Below are positions 27,841 through 37,357 of a DNA stretch of 64,000 nt, piece by piece (within the stretch, counting starts at the first letter, position 1; every line of letters starts with the position of its first letter). The notes below the pieces were generated by a model, which saw nothing but the letters and a program-made list of their open reading frames with translations, was not told the origin of the DNA and did no database searches. The DNA comes from Salinispora mooreana (GTDB taxonomy: Bacteria > Actinomycetota > Actinomycetes > Mycobacteriales > Micromonosporaceae): positions 641,164 through 705,163 of the forward strand of contig NZ_KB900614.1 in NCBI RefSeq assembly GCF_000379065.1. The letters are read 5' to 3'. Made by a program: the position numbers and the translations under genes.

Positions 27841-30261
27841 CTAACGCCTGGTCGGGTCCTCGGCGCCGCGGGTGACGACGGCCAACCCGGACGGTCGGGT
27901 CACCACGGCAATGTCCCCATCAAGGTCGGTGCGGAGGATCCGGGCTCCGCCGCGGGCAAGATGACCCAGCACCGACGCATCCGGATGCCCGTAGGTGTTC
28001 TCCTGGCCGACCGGGACCACCGCGACCAGCGGCCGGACCGCGTCGAGAAACGCCGGGTCCTGATACGCCGAACCGTGATGGGCGACCTTCAACACGTGCG
28101 CGCGGAGCCCACCCGCCGGCGCATGGTCGAGCAGGGCCTGCTGCTCCTCGATCTCGGCATCTCCAGTCAACAGGATCCGCACCCCGTTGACGGTGGCCAG
28201 CAGGACAAGCGAGTTGTTGTTCGGATCGGAACGGGTGCCCCGCAGCGGAACCGGTGGACCGATCAGGGTCAACTCCACCGCACCGGCCCGGTAGCCCCAA
28301 CCGGCCGGCGCGGAGAATATCTCGATGGGACCTGCCGCCGCCGCAACCTGGACCAGGTCCCGGCCGAACGCCGGCTCCGACCACGACGGAGCGAGCACAG
28401 CCGCGACCCGCCGCCCCCGGAGGACACCGGCCACCCCACCCACATGATCGTGATGGAAGTGGCTGATCACCAGCAGCGGTACCTCCCGGACACCGATCCG
28501 ACGTAGGCAACGATCCACCACCCCCGGCTCCGCCCCGGCATCCACCACCACCCCCCGCCCCGGCCCAGCCGGCAGAACCAGCGCATCACCCTGACCGACC
28601 GCACACGCCACCACCACCCAACCCGCCGGCGGCCAACCAGCAGCCACCAGCCGCACCGGCAACGCACCGAGCACGGCCGCAACCGCGGTCACCGCCACCA
28701 GCCGGCGCACCACCCGGCGACGGACCGCCACCAGCAACGCCACAGTCAACCCCGCCAGCAGTAACGCACCCCCGACCCCCGCCGGCCAGGGCAACGCCCC
28801 GGCCGGCGCCCGCGCCCCGTAGTGCGCCACCGTGACCAGCCACCACGCCGGCCAACTGGCCAGCCAGGCCAGAAACTCCGCACCCGCCGACCAGAGCGGC
28901 GACAGCGCCGCCGCCACCACACCGAGCACCGTGGCCGGCGCGATAGCCGGTGCCACCAACAGATTCGCCGGCACCGCGACCACACTGACCGTGCCCGAAA
29001 TCCCGGCGACCACCGGCGCGCAGGCCACCTGCGCAGCGGCCGGCACCGCCAACGCCTCAGCAACCCCCGCCGGCACCCGACGACGGCGTAAGGCGTCCCG
29101 CCAACGCGGCGCCAACAACAGCAACCCACCGGTAGCGAGCACTGAGAGCGCGAAACCGAAATCTCCCGCCAGCTCAGGATCGACAAGCACCAGCACCGTG
29201 ACCGCCGCGGCCAGAGCCGGCAACGCCGCTCGCGGCCGACCAACGGCGAGCGCAGCCAGCCCGATCGCGCCCATCGCAGCCGCCCGCACCACACTCGGCG
29301 ACGGACGAACCAAGATCACAAACCCCACCAACGCGACCACACAGAGCCCCGCGGCAAGCCAGGGACCCGCCCGCCCCCAACGAGCAAGCAGCAACACCGC
29401 ACCAACGACGATCGCGACGTTGGATCCAGATACCGCTGTCAAGTGGGTCATTCCGGTGTCGAGAAAGTCCTCCCGCACCGAATCGGGCAGCCGACTCGTG
29501 TCGCCCACCACCAGGCCGGGCAGCAGGCCACCCCGCTCGTCCGGTAGCGGCTCGCAGGCTTCCTGGAGGCCGGTGCGGAGCGTGCCGGCGGCACGCTGCA
29601 AGCCCGGCGGCGACCCGTGTGGGACCGGAGCCCGGTTTGACGACAGGACCGCAGCGGTCAGATCGCCGCCCCGCGGAGCAGCGAGCCGACCTTCGGCGGT
29701 CAGCCGCTGCCCCGGCAGCAGTGCTCGCCAGGCCGGCTCGGTAGCGAGGACCAGCATCCGGACCCGCGCCTCGACCCGGTGCCCGTCAAGACCGGTGATG
29801 CGAGTCGACTCCGCTGCCACCAAGAACGTGGCGGGTCGCCCAGAACCAGACCGGACCAGCCGAGGATCATCCCGGACGACCAGGTCGACGGTTACGGTGG
29901 CCCGCTCCTCGACGAGGGCACGCACCGGGGTAGCGTCCCGTACGGCTACCCGGGCGGCGGTGACGCTCGCTCCGCACACCACGCCGAGCAGGACGGCGAT
30001 GGCCGTCCAGCCATACCGGCGGACGGCTGCGGGCGGCCGGCCGAGAAGCCCAGACAGGTAGACCCCACCGGCGGCGGCCACCACAGCGGCGATCGCGGCG
30101 ACGAGCAGCGACGCCCCGGCGTGCAGGTACAGGCCGGCCAGCGCGGCCAGCCACGCGGCGGTGGCCAGGCCAGCCAGCCGGAGGTCCGGCGGGTCGGATG
30201 CGTCTGGTGCAGTTGCCCGACGAGCAGGCCCAGGGCGCTGCCCGTCGCGGTGGCTTCTCAC
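27841..30261 (-). CDS. comEC: ComEC/Rec2 DNA-uptake channel protein
   Basis: An 806-residue membrane protein. An N-terminal membrane part and OB-like region come first. The competence domain (about residues 230-510) has the family mark GMTHLTAVSGSNVAIVVG and about nine helices. The C-terminal part (about residues 560-800) is a metallo-beta-lactamase fold with SHFHHDHVGG and LKVAHHGSAYQ. In competent bacteria it forms the inner-membrane channel for single-stranded DNA. The GTG at 30261 overlaps the comEA stop as GTGA. No pilin genes lie in the window, so natural competence is not shown. Confidence 0.94.
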   Translation of the reverse strand: MRSHRDGQRPGPARRATAPDASDPPDLRLAGLATAAWLAALAGLYLHAGASLLVAAIAAVVAAAGGVYLSGLLGRPPAAVRRYGWTAIAVLLGVVCGASVTAARVAVRDATPVRALVEERATVTVDLVVRDDPRLVRSGSGRPATFLVAAESTRITGLDGHRVEARVRMLVLATEPAWRALLPGQRLTAEGRLAAPRGGDLTAAVLSSNRAPVPHGSPPGLQRAAGTLRTGLQEACEPLPDERGGLLPGLVVGDTSRLPDSVREDFLDTGMTHLTAVSGSNVAIVVGAVLLLARWGRAGPWLAAGLCVVALVGFVILVRPSPSVVRAAAMGAIGLAALAVGRPRAALPALAAAVTVLVLVDPELAGDFGFALSVLATGGLLLLAPRWRDALRRRRVPAGVAEALAVPAAAQVACAPVVAGISGTVSVVAVPANLLVAPAIAPATVLGVVAAALSPLWSAGAEFLAWLASWPAWWLVTVAHYGARAPAGALPWPAGVGGALLLAGLTVALLVAVRRRVVRRLVAVTAVAAVLGALPVRLVAAGWPPAGWVVVACAVGQGDALVLPAGPGRGVVVDAGAEPGVVDRCLRRIGVREVPLLVISHFHHDHVGGVAGVLRGRRVAAVLAPSWSEPAFGRDLVQVAAAAGPIEIFSAPAGWGYRAGAVELTLIGPPVPLRGTRSDPNNNSLVLLATVNGVRILLTGDAEIEEQQALLDHAPAGGLRAHVLKVAHHGSAYQDPAFLDAVRPLVAVVPVGQENTYGHPDASVLGHLARGGARILRTDLDGDIAVVTRPSGLAVVTRGAEDPTRR

Positions 30262-31085
30262 ACCGTCACCAGGTCCTTGAGCTGCTCGTACCGGGTGTCG
30301 CCGATGCCGCCAACCTGGCGCAGGTCGCTCACCGACCGGAAGCCGCCATGCTCTTCACGGTGGTCGAGGATGCGCTGCGCGAGCACCGGGCCGACTCCGG
30401 GCAGCGTGTCGAGCTGCGCCAGGGTGGCGGTGTTGAGGTTGATCTTGCCGCCGGGCACCGCTCCCGCCTCCCCACCAGCGGGAGCCATCCCCGGTGGCGC
30501 GGTGACACCGATCAGGATGAGTTCCCCATCGGCTACCTTCCGGGCCGGATTGAACAGCGCGACATCAACACCGGGCAGCGCCCCACCGGCTGCCTGCACC
30601 GCGTCGGCGACGCGGGCACCGGCCGGCACCCGGACAAGTCCCGGTCGGCGGACCTTACCGGCGACCGCCACCACCAACTCACCACCCGCCTCCGTCGGTT
30701 CGACGGAGGCGGACGGAGCGACCGGTGTCACCGCTGCGACCGGCTCGACCGGCTCGACCTGAGGCCGGGACTGCCACGCCCAGAAGCCCGCCCCGAGCAC
30801 CACCAGCACGGCGACGAGAGCCAATGCCCGCACCCCACGCCGCCCCGGATCGAAAGCGCCCGGTCCCGACAAGACTCGGCTCGCAGGCTCTCCGTCCAGT
30901 TGGGCGGTGGGCAGCGGCTCCCCCTCCCACCCGTCAGGTGGGGTGCCTCGTGGACTGTCCGGCGCCTCCGGTCGCGTCATCGTTGCCGGGGCCTCCGCCA
31001 TCTGCTGGCCGATGCCGGACAGTTCGCCTGCCGGCAGCACTCGGTGCAGGCGGTCCCGGACCACCCTCTCCTCGTCGTATGACAC
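30258..31085 (-). CDS. comEA: ComEA DNA-binding protein
   Basis: A 275-residue protein. Residues 1-85 are cytoplasmic and acidic/proline-rich; one membrane helix follows at about residues 88-106 (ALALVAVLVVLGAGFWAW). A SLBB-type domain has VVAVAGKVRRPGLVRVPAGARV. The C-terminal helix-hairpin-helix pair (INLNTATLAQLDTLPGVGPVLAQRI, then GGFRSVSDLRQVGGIGD) binds DNA without sequence preference. The order is that of Gram-positive ComEA. It is translated with comEC. Confidence 0.95.
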   Translation of the reverse strand: MSYDEERVVRDRLHRVLPAGELSGIGQQMAEAPATMTRPEAPDSPRGTPPDGWEGEPLPTAQLDGEPASRVLSGPGAFDPGRRGVRALALVAVLVVLGAGFWAWQSRPQVEPVEPVAAVTPVAPSASVEPTEAGGELVVAVAGKVRRPGLVRVPAGARVADAVQAAGGALPGVDVALFNPARKVADGELILIGVTAPPGMAPAGGEAGAVPGGKINLNTATLAQLDTLPGVGPVLAQRILDHREEHGGFRSVSDLRQVGGIGDTRYEQLKDLVTV

Positions 31086-31239
31086 GGCGCGACGCTAGGC
31101 CGACGGGCGAAATGAGTGCTCACCGCGCAAGGCTCCGCTGTGGATGGGAGCGCGCCTGTGGACAGCCCCCTGACCATGGTCGCGATGTGCTACCAATCGC
31201 GCCTCCGACAGCCCATCCGCTGGAGCACGAGCAGCCTGG

Positions 31240-32100
31240 TCAGCCCTCGGCAGGCGGACGGCGGTGCACGACCACGCAGACCAGGCCGGGCCCCGCATGC
31301 GCGGCGACCACCGCACCGGCCTCTGTGACGTACGTGCTCCGCAGGCGGTCACCGAACCGCGCCGCCAACGCCGTCTGGAGTGCCTCGGCGCGCTGCGGCG
31401 CGGCAAGGTGATGCAGAGCCAGGTCAACGTCGGCGTCCCCGGCAGCCTCGACAGCGAGGTCCACCAGGCGGGCGACGCCCCGGCTGGCGGTACGCACCCG
31501 GTCCCGGAGGACGATCACCCCATCCGGCATGTGCATGATCGGCTTCACCGAGAGCGCAGTGCCGAGCAACGCCGAGGCGGCATTGATCCGGCCGCCCCGA
31601 CGGAGAAACTCCAACGTGTCGACGTAGAAGTAGATGGTGGTCCGCGCTACGGCCTGCTGGGCGGCAGCGTGAGCGGCGGTCAGGTCGGCACCGGCTGCCG
31701 CAGCCTCGGCAGCGGCCACCGCGGGGAATCCGATGCCCATGCCACAGGAACGGCTGTCCACCACCGCCACTCGGTCGCCGAACTCCGCGGCGGCCAGGCG
31801 CGCGGACTCGACAGTGCCGGAGAGCCCCGCGGACAGGTGCACCGAGACGATGCCGTCGGCACCGTCGTCGAGGAGTCGACGGTACGTGCGCACAAACTGC
31901 GCGGGGGCCACCCGGGAGGTACTGACTGACACCCGCCGCGCACTCAAGGCCTGGGTGGCGTCAGCGGGAAAGGTCTCCACCCCCTCCCGCCCTTCCACGC
32001 CGTTGAGCACGACGGTCAAGGGCACCACTGTTAGCTGGTGAGTGGCCAGCAGCCCAGGGGGAAGGTAGGCGGTGGAGTCGGTGACAACCGCGATGGGCAT
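31240..32100 (-). CDS. DegV family fatty-acid-binding protein
   Basis: A 286-residue protein of the DegV (FakB) family. AVVTDSTAYLPPGLLATHQLTVVPL is the N-terminal mark; VSTSRVAPAQF, SVHLSAGLSGTVESARLAA and VDSRSCGMGIGF follow. DegV proteins bind long-chain fatty acids; with a FakA kinase they make acyl-phosphate. No fakA gene is in the window. The ATG at 32100 is the only sensible start. Confidence 0.93.
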   Translation of the reverse strand: MPIAVVTDSTAYLPPGLLATHQLTVVPLTVVLNGVEGREGVETFPADATQALSARRVSVSTSRVAPAQFVRTYRRLLDDGADGIVSVHLSAGLSGTVESARLAAAEFGDRVAVVDSRSCGMGIGFPAVAAAEAAAAGADLTAAHAAAQQAVARTTIYFYVDTLEFLRRGGRINAASALLGTALSVKPIMHMPDGVIVLRDRVRTASRGVARLVDLAVEAAGDADVDLALHHLAAPQRAEALQTALAARFGDRLRSTYVTEAGAVVAAHAGPGLVCVVVHRRPPAEG

Positions 32101-32167
32101 GCCGGAACGCTAGCCGATGCGGACCGGCGTCGCCGAGGCAGAAACCGGTCAGAACCGCCGGAGACGA

Positions 32168-32205
32168 CTGGTGGCCGGCACCCTGGTTCGGGTGCTGGCC
32201 ACCAG
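32168..32205. terminator. Strong hairpin between the truncated lysozyme-like gene and degV
   Basis: A 16-bp stem (32168-32183 with 32190-32205), broken by only one G-U pair, and a 6-base loop. T-rich sequence (TTTCTTTCCCCC) follows on the plus strand, the opposite direction to the nearby genes. For minus-strand transcripts it would act without a U-run. Confidence 0.6.
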
Positions 32206-32253
32206 TTTCTTTCCCCCTTGTGTGGGTTGGGTCTGGTGTGTGGTGCGGGTGGG

Positions 32254-32778
32254 TTAGCTGGTCCAGTGCTCGGCGACGAGGTCGGCGGCCTGGGTCTCCC
32301 ACTGGGCGTAGTGGAACGGGAACGCCGACACCTGCACCGTCTGCGCGGCTTCGGTCAGGGGCATGTCCTGCCAGCCCTCGACCTGCTTGAGAGCATCCAG
32401 GAACGCGGTGGTGGAGTAGGCGGGGTCGGTGATCTGCTCCACGCTGCCCCAACCACTGGACGGGCGCTGCTGGAACAGGCCCTGCGAGTCGTGGTCGTTG
32501 CGCGCACCCAGGTGGCCCAGGTTCTCCAGCTTCGACTCCTGCAGACTGGTGGCGATGGCGACCACGGCGGCCCGCTCGTCCATCCCGGTGGCCTTGGTGG
32601 CCTCGATGATGGCCTTCACGTTGCCGGTCTGCTCGTCGCCCAGGTCGATGCGGGACTGCTCACCCTGGGTGCCGTGCGGGATCAGCGTGCCCATGTCCGG
32701 CTTCTCCGCCCGCACCACAGCCGCGGCCGAGGCGGGGGTGGGGTCGGTGCCCCCGACCACACCCAGTCGGGCACACAC
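32254..32778 (-). pseudogene. Lysozyme-like protein gene, probably 5'-truncated
   Basis: The frame encodes about 174 residues ending in a lysozyme-like domain: AIATSLQESKLENLGHLG, DSQGLFQQRPSSGWG, DPAYSTTAFLDALKQVEGW and LTEAAQTVQVSAFPFHYAQW. The related gene at 20552-21406 has an N-terminal membrane anchor; here there is none. The reading frame's only early GTG (32778) has no ribosome-binding site, and TTA is found in the codons just before. The 61 bases up to the histidine phosphatase stop leave no room for an exported N-terminus. It looks like the 3' part of an exported protein; a short functional gene is less likely. Confidence 0.6.
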
Positions 32779-32839
32779 CAGACCCCCGGAACTTAACCGA
32801 TGTATGCCTACAAACCGGAGAGCCGCCGGCGGAGATCCG

Positions 32840-33472
32840 CTACAGGTTGCTACAGGTGAGGTCGGCGTCGTAGCGGGGCCCAATGTTGTGTGCCCGTAGG
32901 CGCCAACCCCGCAGTTCGTCGTGCCACAGCTCGGTCCAGTGGCAGTTACGCAGCGAGTCGATCGTACGCAGCACGGCGGGCTCCCAGCCGAGTAGCTGAC
33001 CGATGCCCTGCCGGGCACCACCAGCATGGGTGGCGACCACCACCGTCCCGTCGCCGACGGTGTCGGCGGCCTCCTGGAACGCGACACCCAGCCGCTTACC
33101 GAGGTCGTCCAAGGTCTCGATGCCGGCTCCTGGGTCCGGGTCACCGGCCCGCCAGCGGGCGTACTCGTCCGGGTACTGTTCGGCCGCCTCGGTGAGCCGC
33201 AGCCCCTGCCAGGGCCCGAAGTGCCGTTCCCGCAGCCGGATGTCGGTGTGGATCGGCAGCCCGGTCAGGGCGCCCAGAGCGGCGGCCGTGTCTGCCGCCC
33301 GCCGCAGGTCACTGGCGAAGATCGCATCGGGCTGCAGCCCGGCGAGTAGCTGGGCCGCAGCACGGGCTTGCTCCCGACCGAGGTCGTTCAGACCGGTGTC
33401 GGTCTGCCCCTGCACGCGGCCGCTGGCGTTCCAGTCGGTGTTGCCGTGCCGCCAGACAATCAGCCGAGTCAT
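32840..33472 (-). CDS. Histidine phosphatase family protein (phosphoglycerate-mutase-like)
   Basis: A 210-residue protein. The catalytic motif is RLIVWRHGNTDWN (RHG, with the phospho-histidine) and the second histidine lies in VVVATHAGGARQ. It is often called phosphoglycerate mutase; in actinobacteria the gene at this position (after rsfS) is a phosphatase, in mycobacteria acting on glucosyl-3-phosphoglycerate. The exact substrate here is inferred only from position. The ATG overlaps the rsfS stop as ATGA. Confidence 0.9.
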   Translation of the reverse strand: MTRLIVWRHGNTDWNASGRVQGQTDTGLNDLGREQARAAAQLLAGLQPDAIFASDLRRAADTAAALGALTGLPIHTDIRLRERHFGPWQGLRLTEAAEQYPDEYARWRAGDPDPGAGIETLDDLGKRLGVAFQEAADTVGDGTVVVATHAGGARQGIGQLLGWEPAVLRTIDSLRNCHWTELWHDELRGWRLRAHNIGPRYDADLTCSNL

Positions 33473-33867
33473 TCGGCGGCGCCGGGCTCAGCGGCGGCAA
33501 GATCACGGTCAACGAAGGGAATCTGCGGGCAGTCCTTCCAGAGCCGGTCCAACGCGTAGAACTCGCGCTCCTCGGTGTGCTGGACGTGCACAACGATGTC
33601 CACGTAGTCGAGCAGCACCCAACGACCGCCCCGCTCCCCCTCACGCCGGACCGGCTTGGCCTTCTCCGGCAGCTGCAGCAGGCGCTCCTCGATCGCGTCA
33701 ACGATGGCGAGCACCTGACGCTCGTTGGGGGCGGCGGCGAGCAGGAACGCGTCGGTGATGGCGAGCTGATCACCCACATCAATGATGACGATGTCCTGCG
33801 CCCTCTTGTCGGCGGCGGCCTGGGCGGCGGCGGTCGCCAGCTCGTGTGCGCGTTCGGAAACTGTCAC
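33469..33867 (-). CDS. rsfS: Ribosome silencing factor RsfS
   Basis: A 132-residue protein that binds L14 and blocks joining of the subunits when nutrients are low. ADKRAQDIVIIDVGDQLAITDAFLLAAAPNERQ and GGRWVLLDYVDIVVHVQH are the family marks. The GTG at 33867 follows GAAGGAG at a good distance; a longer frame upstream is not conserved. It lies between nadD and the histidine phosphatase, the usual place. Confidence 0.96.
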   Translation of the reverse strand: MTVSERAHELATAAAQAAADKRAQDIVIIDVGDQLAITDAFLLAAAPNERQVLAIVDAIEERLLQLPEKAKPVRREGERGGRWVLLDYVDIVVHVQHTEEREFYALDRLWKDCPQIPFVDRDLAAAEPGAAE

Positions 33868-33976
33868 CGTTCTCCTTCGATCATGCGTGCGACCCTCCAA
33901 GCGTCTCACATGAAAGGGCGAGACGGCCGGTCGGTTACGGCGCGTCCGGGCCGTAACGGCCCCAGACCGGGACGGA

Positions 33977-34573
33977 TCACTGCTGGTAGAGCCGCCGTTT
34001 TGCGATGTACTGCACCACACCGTCGGGCACCAGATACCACAGCGGCTCGCTCCGGGAGACCCGGGCCCGGCAGTCGGTGGAGGAGATCGCCATCGCGGGC
34101 ACCTGCACCAGGCTCACCGTGTCGGCGGGCAGGTGGGCGTCGGACAACCTGAAGCCGGGCCGGGTCACCCCGATGAAGTGGGCCAACTCGAAGGCCTCGT
34201 CCAGGTCCTTCCACGAAAGGATCTTCGCCAGGGCGTCCGCGCCGGTGATGAAGAAGAGCTGCACCTTGGCGCCATACAGGGCCCGCAGGTCACGCAGCGT
34301 GTCGATGGTGTAGGTGGGACCACCGCGGTCGATGTCGGCCCGACTGACCTGGAAGCGAGGGTTGGAGGCGGTGGCGATGACCGTCATCAGGTATCGGTCC
34401 TCGGCGGGGCTGACCGGCTCGTCTGCCTTCTGCCACGGCTGCCCGGTGGGGACGAAGATCACCTCGTCCAGCCCGAACCGATCGGCGACCTCGCTCGCTG
34501 CGACCAGGTGCCCATGGTGGATCGGGTCAAACGTGCCGCCCATGATTCCCACCCGCCGGATATCTTGCTCCAC
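33977..34573 (-). CDS. nadD: Nicotinate-nucleotide adenylyltransferase
   Basis: A 198-residue enzyme that joins nicotinate mononucleotide and ATP to make deamido-NAD. The nucleotide-binding motif is [13 protein letters not shown] (residues 12-24) and the ISSTDCRAR motif lies near residue 166. VPTGQPWQK is also a mark. Length is normal. It is followed by rsfS, as in most bacteria, after about 109 bases. Confidence 0.97.
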   Translation of the reverse strand: MEQDIRRVGIMGGTFDPIHHGHLVAASEVADRFGLDEVIFVPTGQPWQKADEPVSPAEDRYLMTVIATASNPRFQVSRADIDRGGPTYTIDTLRDLRALYGAKVQLFFITGADALAKILSWKDLDEAFELAHFIGVTRPGFRLSDAHLPADTVSLVQVPAMAISSTDCRARVSRSEPLWYLVPDGVVQYIAKRRLYQQ

Positions 34574-34630
34574 CCCGCGATCTTAGGCCGACCGCAGCCA
34601 GCACCGGCGCCGCCCCGGCTACCCGTCGCC

Positions 34631-34696
34631 CGAGGCCGACGCGGATCCGGCCTTCCCGCTGCACGAGGCCGACCCGGATCCGGCCTTCCCGCTGCC
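34631..34696 (+). repeat. 33-bp tandem repeat, two copies
   Basis: Two 33-bp units at 34631-34663 and 34664-34696, differing at only two bases, in the 206-base gap between nadD and pepN. Nothing else is recognised in this gap. Confidence 0.88.
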
Positions 34697-34779
34697 CGAG
34701 ATCAACGCGGGCTCGGCCGAAAAGTGGGATTGCGCCGAGTCGGCTATGACTGTGTCCGCGCCGGCCTGACCCGCGCTCC

Positions 34780-37293
34780 TCAGGCGTCCACCGCCGCGAC
34801 GGCGGTCCGGGCGACCAGCGCCCGGCGCATGTCGTCGTCCGCGTCGATCAACGTCCGACGAAGGCCTCGGGTGAGATCCCCCCGGGTGAGCAGCTTCGCG
34901 ACGCCCTCCCGGGTGCTCTGTGCGACCGCATAGCGCGGGAACGCCCGCTCCGCGATCCGCTCCGCCGCCCACGGGGTACGCAACCGCGAGGCGGCCGGCA
35001 TGTCGGCAAGGTACCGCCCCACGTATGGGGCGGTCAGCGTCGCCTGCTCCGGTTGCCAGAAGCCCCTCGCGGTAGCCTCAACCAGGCGGTTGGAGCATTC
35101 CGTGTCCGCCACGATGATCTCCCAGGCAGCCTCTTTGGCCGCCACGTCGGGCAGGGCCGCGCGACAACGAGCAGCCCGCTCGGCCCCGGTGGCACTCGGG
35201 TCGGCTGCCGCCTCAGCGGCGATCTCCGCCGCACCGGCTCCACCCAGCGCCACCAGCCGCCCCAGCACCGCCCACCGCAGCTCCGCGTCGATCGCGAGCC
35301 CCGGCGGCCTGCCCTGGCCGGCCAGCCAACCGGCCAGCCGGTCCACGTCGTCGGTCGCGGCGACCCACCCCCGAGCTGCGGCGAGCTGCAGCGAACCACC
35401 GGGCGGCGCGGTGGCGAGCAGCTGCCCGGTGGCGGCGGCGACCTGGGCCAGGGCCGCCTTGCGGGGGCGGGGGGCGAGGTAGCGGTTGATCAGCGACCGA
35501 CTGATCACGACCACATCCTCGACGATCACCACCTCGGTCTCGGCCGGTAACGCGGTGGTGATCAGCTGCACCAGCTCCAGCACCGGCCGCTCCCCATCAG
35601 TGACGGCGTCCAGCTCGGCTCCCCAGAGCAGCGCCCGCGCGAGCGAGTCGGTCAGACGGGGCAGCAACAGCGGTACCGCGTCCGCCGATGCCGGGTCCAA
35701 TCGGATCTTGGCGTAGGTCAGGTCGCCGGCGTTCGGCAGCAGCAGCCGGGCGGCCACCTGCCCAGCCAGGTCCGTGAGCACCGTGCGACCACCATCAACG
35801 GAGGGCTCAAGGTCCACCAGACAGTGCTCCGCGGTGCCGTCAGCGGCGTACCGAGCGACGCCGATCCGGTGCGGGCGCAGCACCGGGTGGGACTCCGGTC
35901 CGCTCTGCACCAGGGCCACCTCGGCGTATCGGCCATCGGCGTCGAGCGATACCTCTGCCCGCAGCGTGTTGACCTGCGCGGTACGCAGCCAGCACCGGGC
36001 CCAGCCGGTCAGGTCGCGTCCGCTGGCCGCGGTCAGGCTGGCCAGCAGGTCCGCCAACGTGGCGTTACCGAACCGGCGCTCGGCGAAGTACGCGTTGAGC
36101 CCGGCCAGGAAGTCGTCGTCGCCGAGCCAGGCCACGAGCTGGCGCAGCACCGCGGCGCCCTTCGCGTACGAGATGCCGTCGAAGTTGAGCATGGCCTGGG
36201 CGGCGTCGGTCACCTCCGCCGGGGCGACCGGGTGGGTCGACGGGCGCTGGTCGGCCGCGTACCCCCAGATCTTGCGCCGCATCGCGAAGGTCGTCCAGCC
36301 GCGATCGAAGCGGGTGACCTCCGCGATCACCCGGGTGGCCAGGTACTCGGCGAACGACTCGTTCAGCCACAGGTCGTCCCACCACCGCATGGTGACCAGG
36401 TCCCCGAACCACATGTGCGCCATCTCGTGCGCGATGGTGCTGGCCCGCCACTCGCGCTCGCTCTCGGTGACCGCGGACCGGAAGACGTAGTCATCCCGGA
36501 TGGTCACCAGCCCCGGATTCTCCATGGCCCCGGCGTTGAACTCCGGTACGAACGCCTGGTCGTACTTGCCGAACGGGTACCGCTGCGCAAAGAGCTGGTG
36601 ATACCGGTCCAGGCACTGTTTCGTGATCGTGAGAATCTCGTCGATCTCCGAGTCCAGGTGCCTCGCGAGCGACCGACGACACCAGACGCCGAGCGGGATG
36701 CCGTCATGCTCGTCCCGGTGGACGTACCAGGGCCCGGCGATCAACGAGACCAGATACGTGGCCAGCGGTGCGGTCGGGGCGAACTCCCACCGCCCTGGAC
36801 GGGGCGCGGCAGCCAGTGCGCCGTTCGCGGCGACGGTCCAGTGCTCGGGGGCGGTCACCGTGAGGGTGACCGGGGCCTTGAGGTCGGGTTGGTCGAAGGC
36901 GGCGAAGATGCGCTGGGCATGGTCGAGGAAGGACATGGCGTACAGGTAGGTCTCCCCGTCGGCCGGGTCGACAAAGCGGTGCATCCCCTCACCGGTATTG
37001 GTGTACGCCATCTCCGCCTCGACCGTCAGCGTATTCCGCTCGGCGAGGTCGGTCAGTGGCAGCCGGTTGTCGACCAGCAGGGCGGGGTCAAGGTCGGTGT
37101 CGTTGATTCGGACCGAGCGCAGCGTCTGCGGCTGGCACTCGACGAACGTTCGGGAGCCGGGGGTCGCCCGAAATCGGATGGTGACCTGCGAACGAAACCC
37201 TTTGTCGCCGGTCACGTCGAGGTCCACCTGATAGGACTCGACGGAAATCACAGCGGCGCGCGCGGTCGCCTCTACGCGGGTAAGGCTCGGCAT
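34780..37293 (-). CDS. pepN: Aminopeptidase N (M1 family)
   Basis: An 837-residue zinc peptidase that removes N-terminal residues from peptides. The exopeptidase mark is FNAGAMENPGLVT (GAMEN) and the zinc site is TIAHEMAHMWFGDLVTMRWWDDLWLNE (HExxH-x18-E). An N-terminal beta domain and a C-terminal helical part (about residues 500-830) complete the M1 fold. No signal peptide is seen, so it is cytoplasmic. The ATG at 37293 gives MPSLTRVEATARAAVISVESY, the usual actinobacterial start. Confidence 0.97.
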   Translation of the reverse strand: MPSLTRVEATARAAVISVESYQVDLDVTGDKGFRSQVTIRFRATPGSRTFVECQPQTLRSVRINDTDLDPALLVDNRLPLTDLAERNTLTVEAEMAYTNTGEGMHRFVDPADGETYLYAMSFLDHAQRIFAAFDQPDLKAPVTLTVTAPEHWTVAANGALAAAPRPGRWEFAPTAPLATYLVSLIAGPWYVHRDEHDGIPLGVWCRRSLARHLDSEIDEILTITKQCLDRYHQLFAQRYPFGKYDQAFVPEFNAGAMENPGLVTIRDDYVFRSAVTESEREWRASTIAHEMAHMWFGDLVTMRWWDDLWLNESFAEYLATRVIAEVTRFDRGWTTFAMRRKIWGYAADQRPSTHPVAPAEVTDAAQAMLNFDGISYAKGAAVLRQLVAWLGDDDFLAGLNAYFAERRFGNATLADLLASLTAASGRDLTGWARCWLRTAQVNTLRAEVSLDADGRYAEVALVQSGPESHPVLRPHRIGVARYAADGTAEHCLVDLEPSVDGGRTVLTDLAGQVAARLLLPNAGDLTYAKIRLDPASADAVPLLLPRLTDSLARALLWGAELDAVTDGERPVLELVQLITTALPAETEVVIVEDVVVISRSLINRYLAPRPRKAALAQVAAATGQLLATAPPGGSLQLAAARGWVAATDDVDRLAGWLAGQGRPPGLAIDAELRWAVLGRLVALGGAGAAEIAAEAAADPSATGAERAARCRAALPDVAAKEAAWEIIVADTECSNRLVEATARGFWQPEQATLTAPYVGRYLADMPAASRLRTPWAAERIAERAFPRYAVAQSTREGVAKLLTRGDLTRGLRRTLIDADDDMRRALVARTAVAAVDA

Positions 37294-37357
37294 CCGCTTA
37301 TCCTGCCCGATGGAACAATACGAACTCCCCCCACCCACGGCACTGGAGGACTGGACC

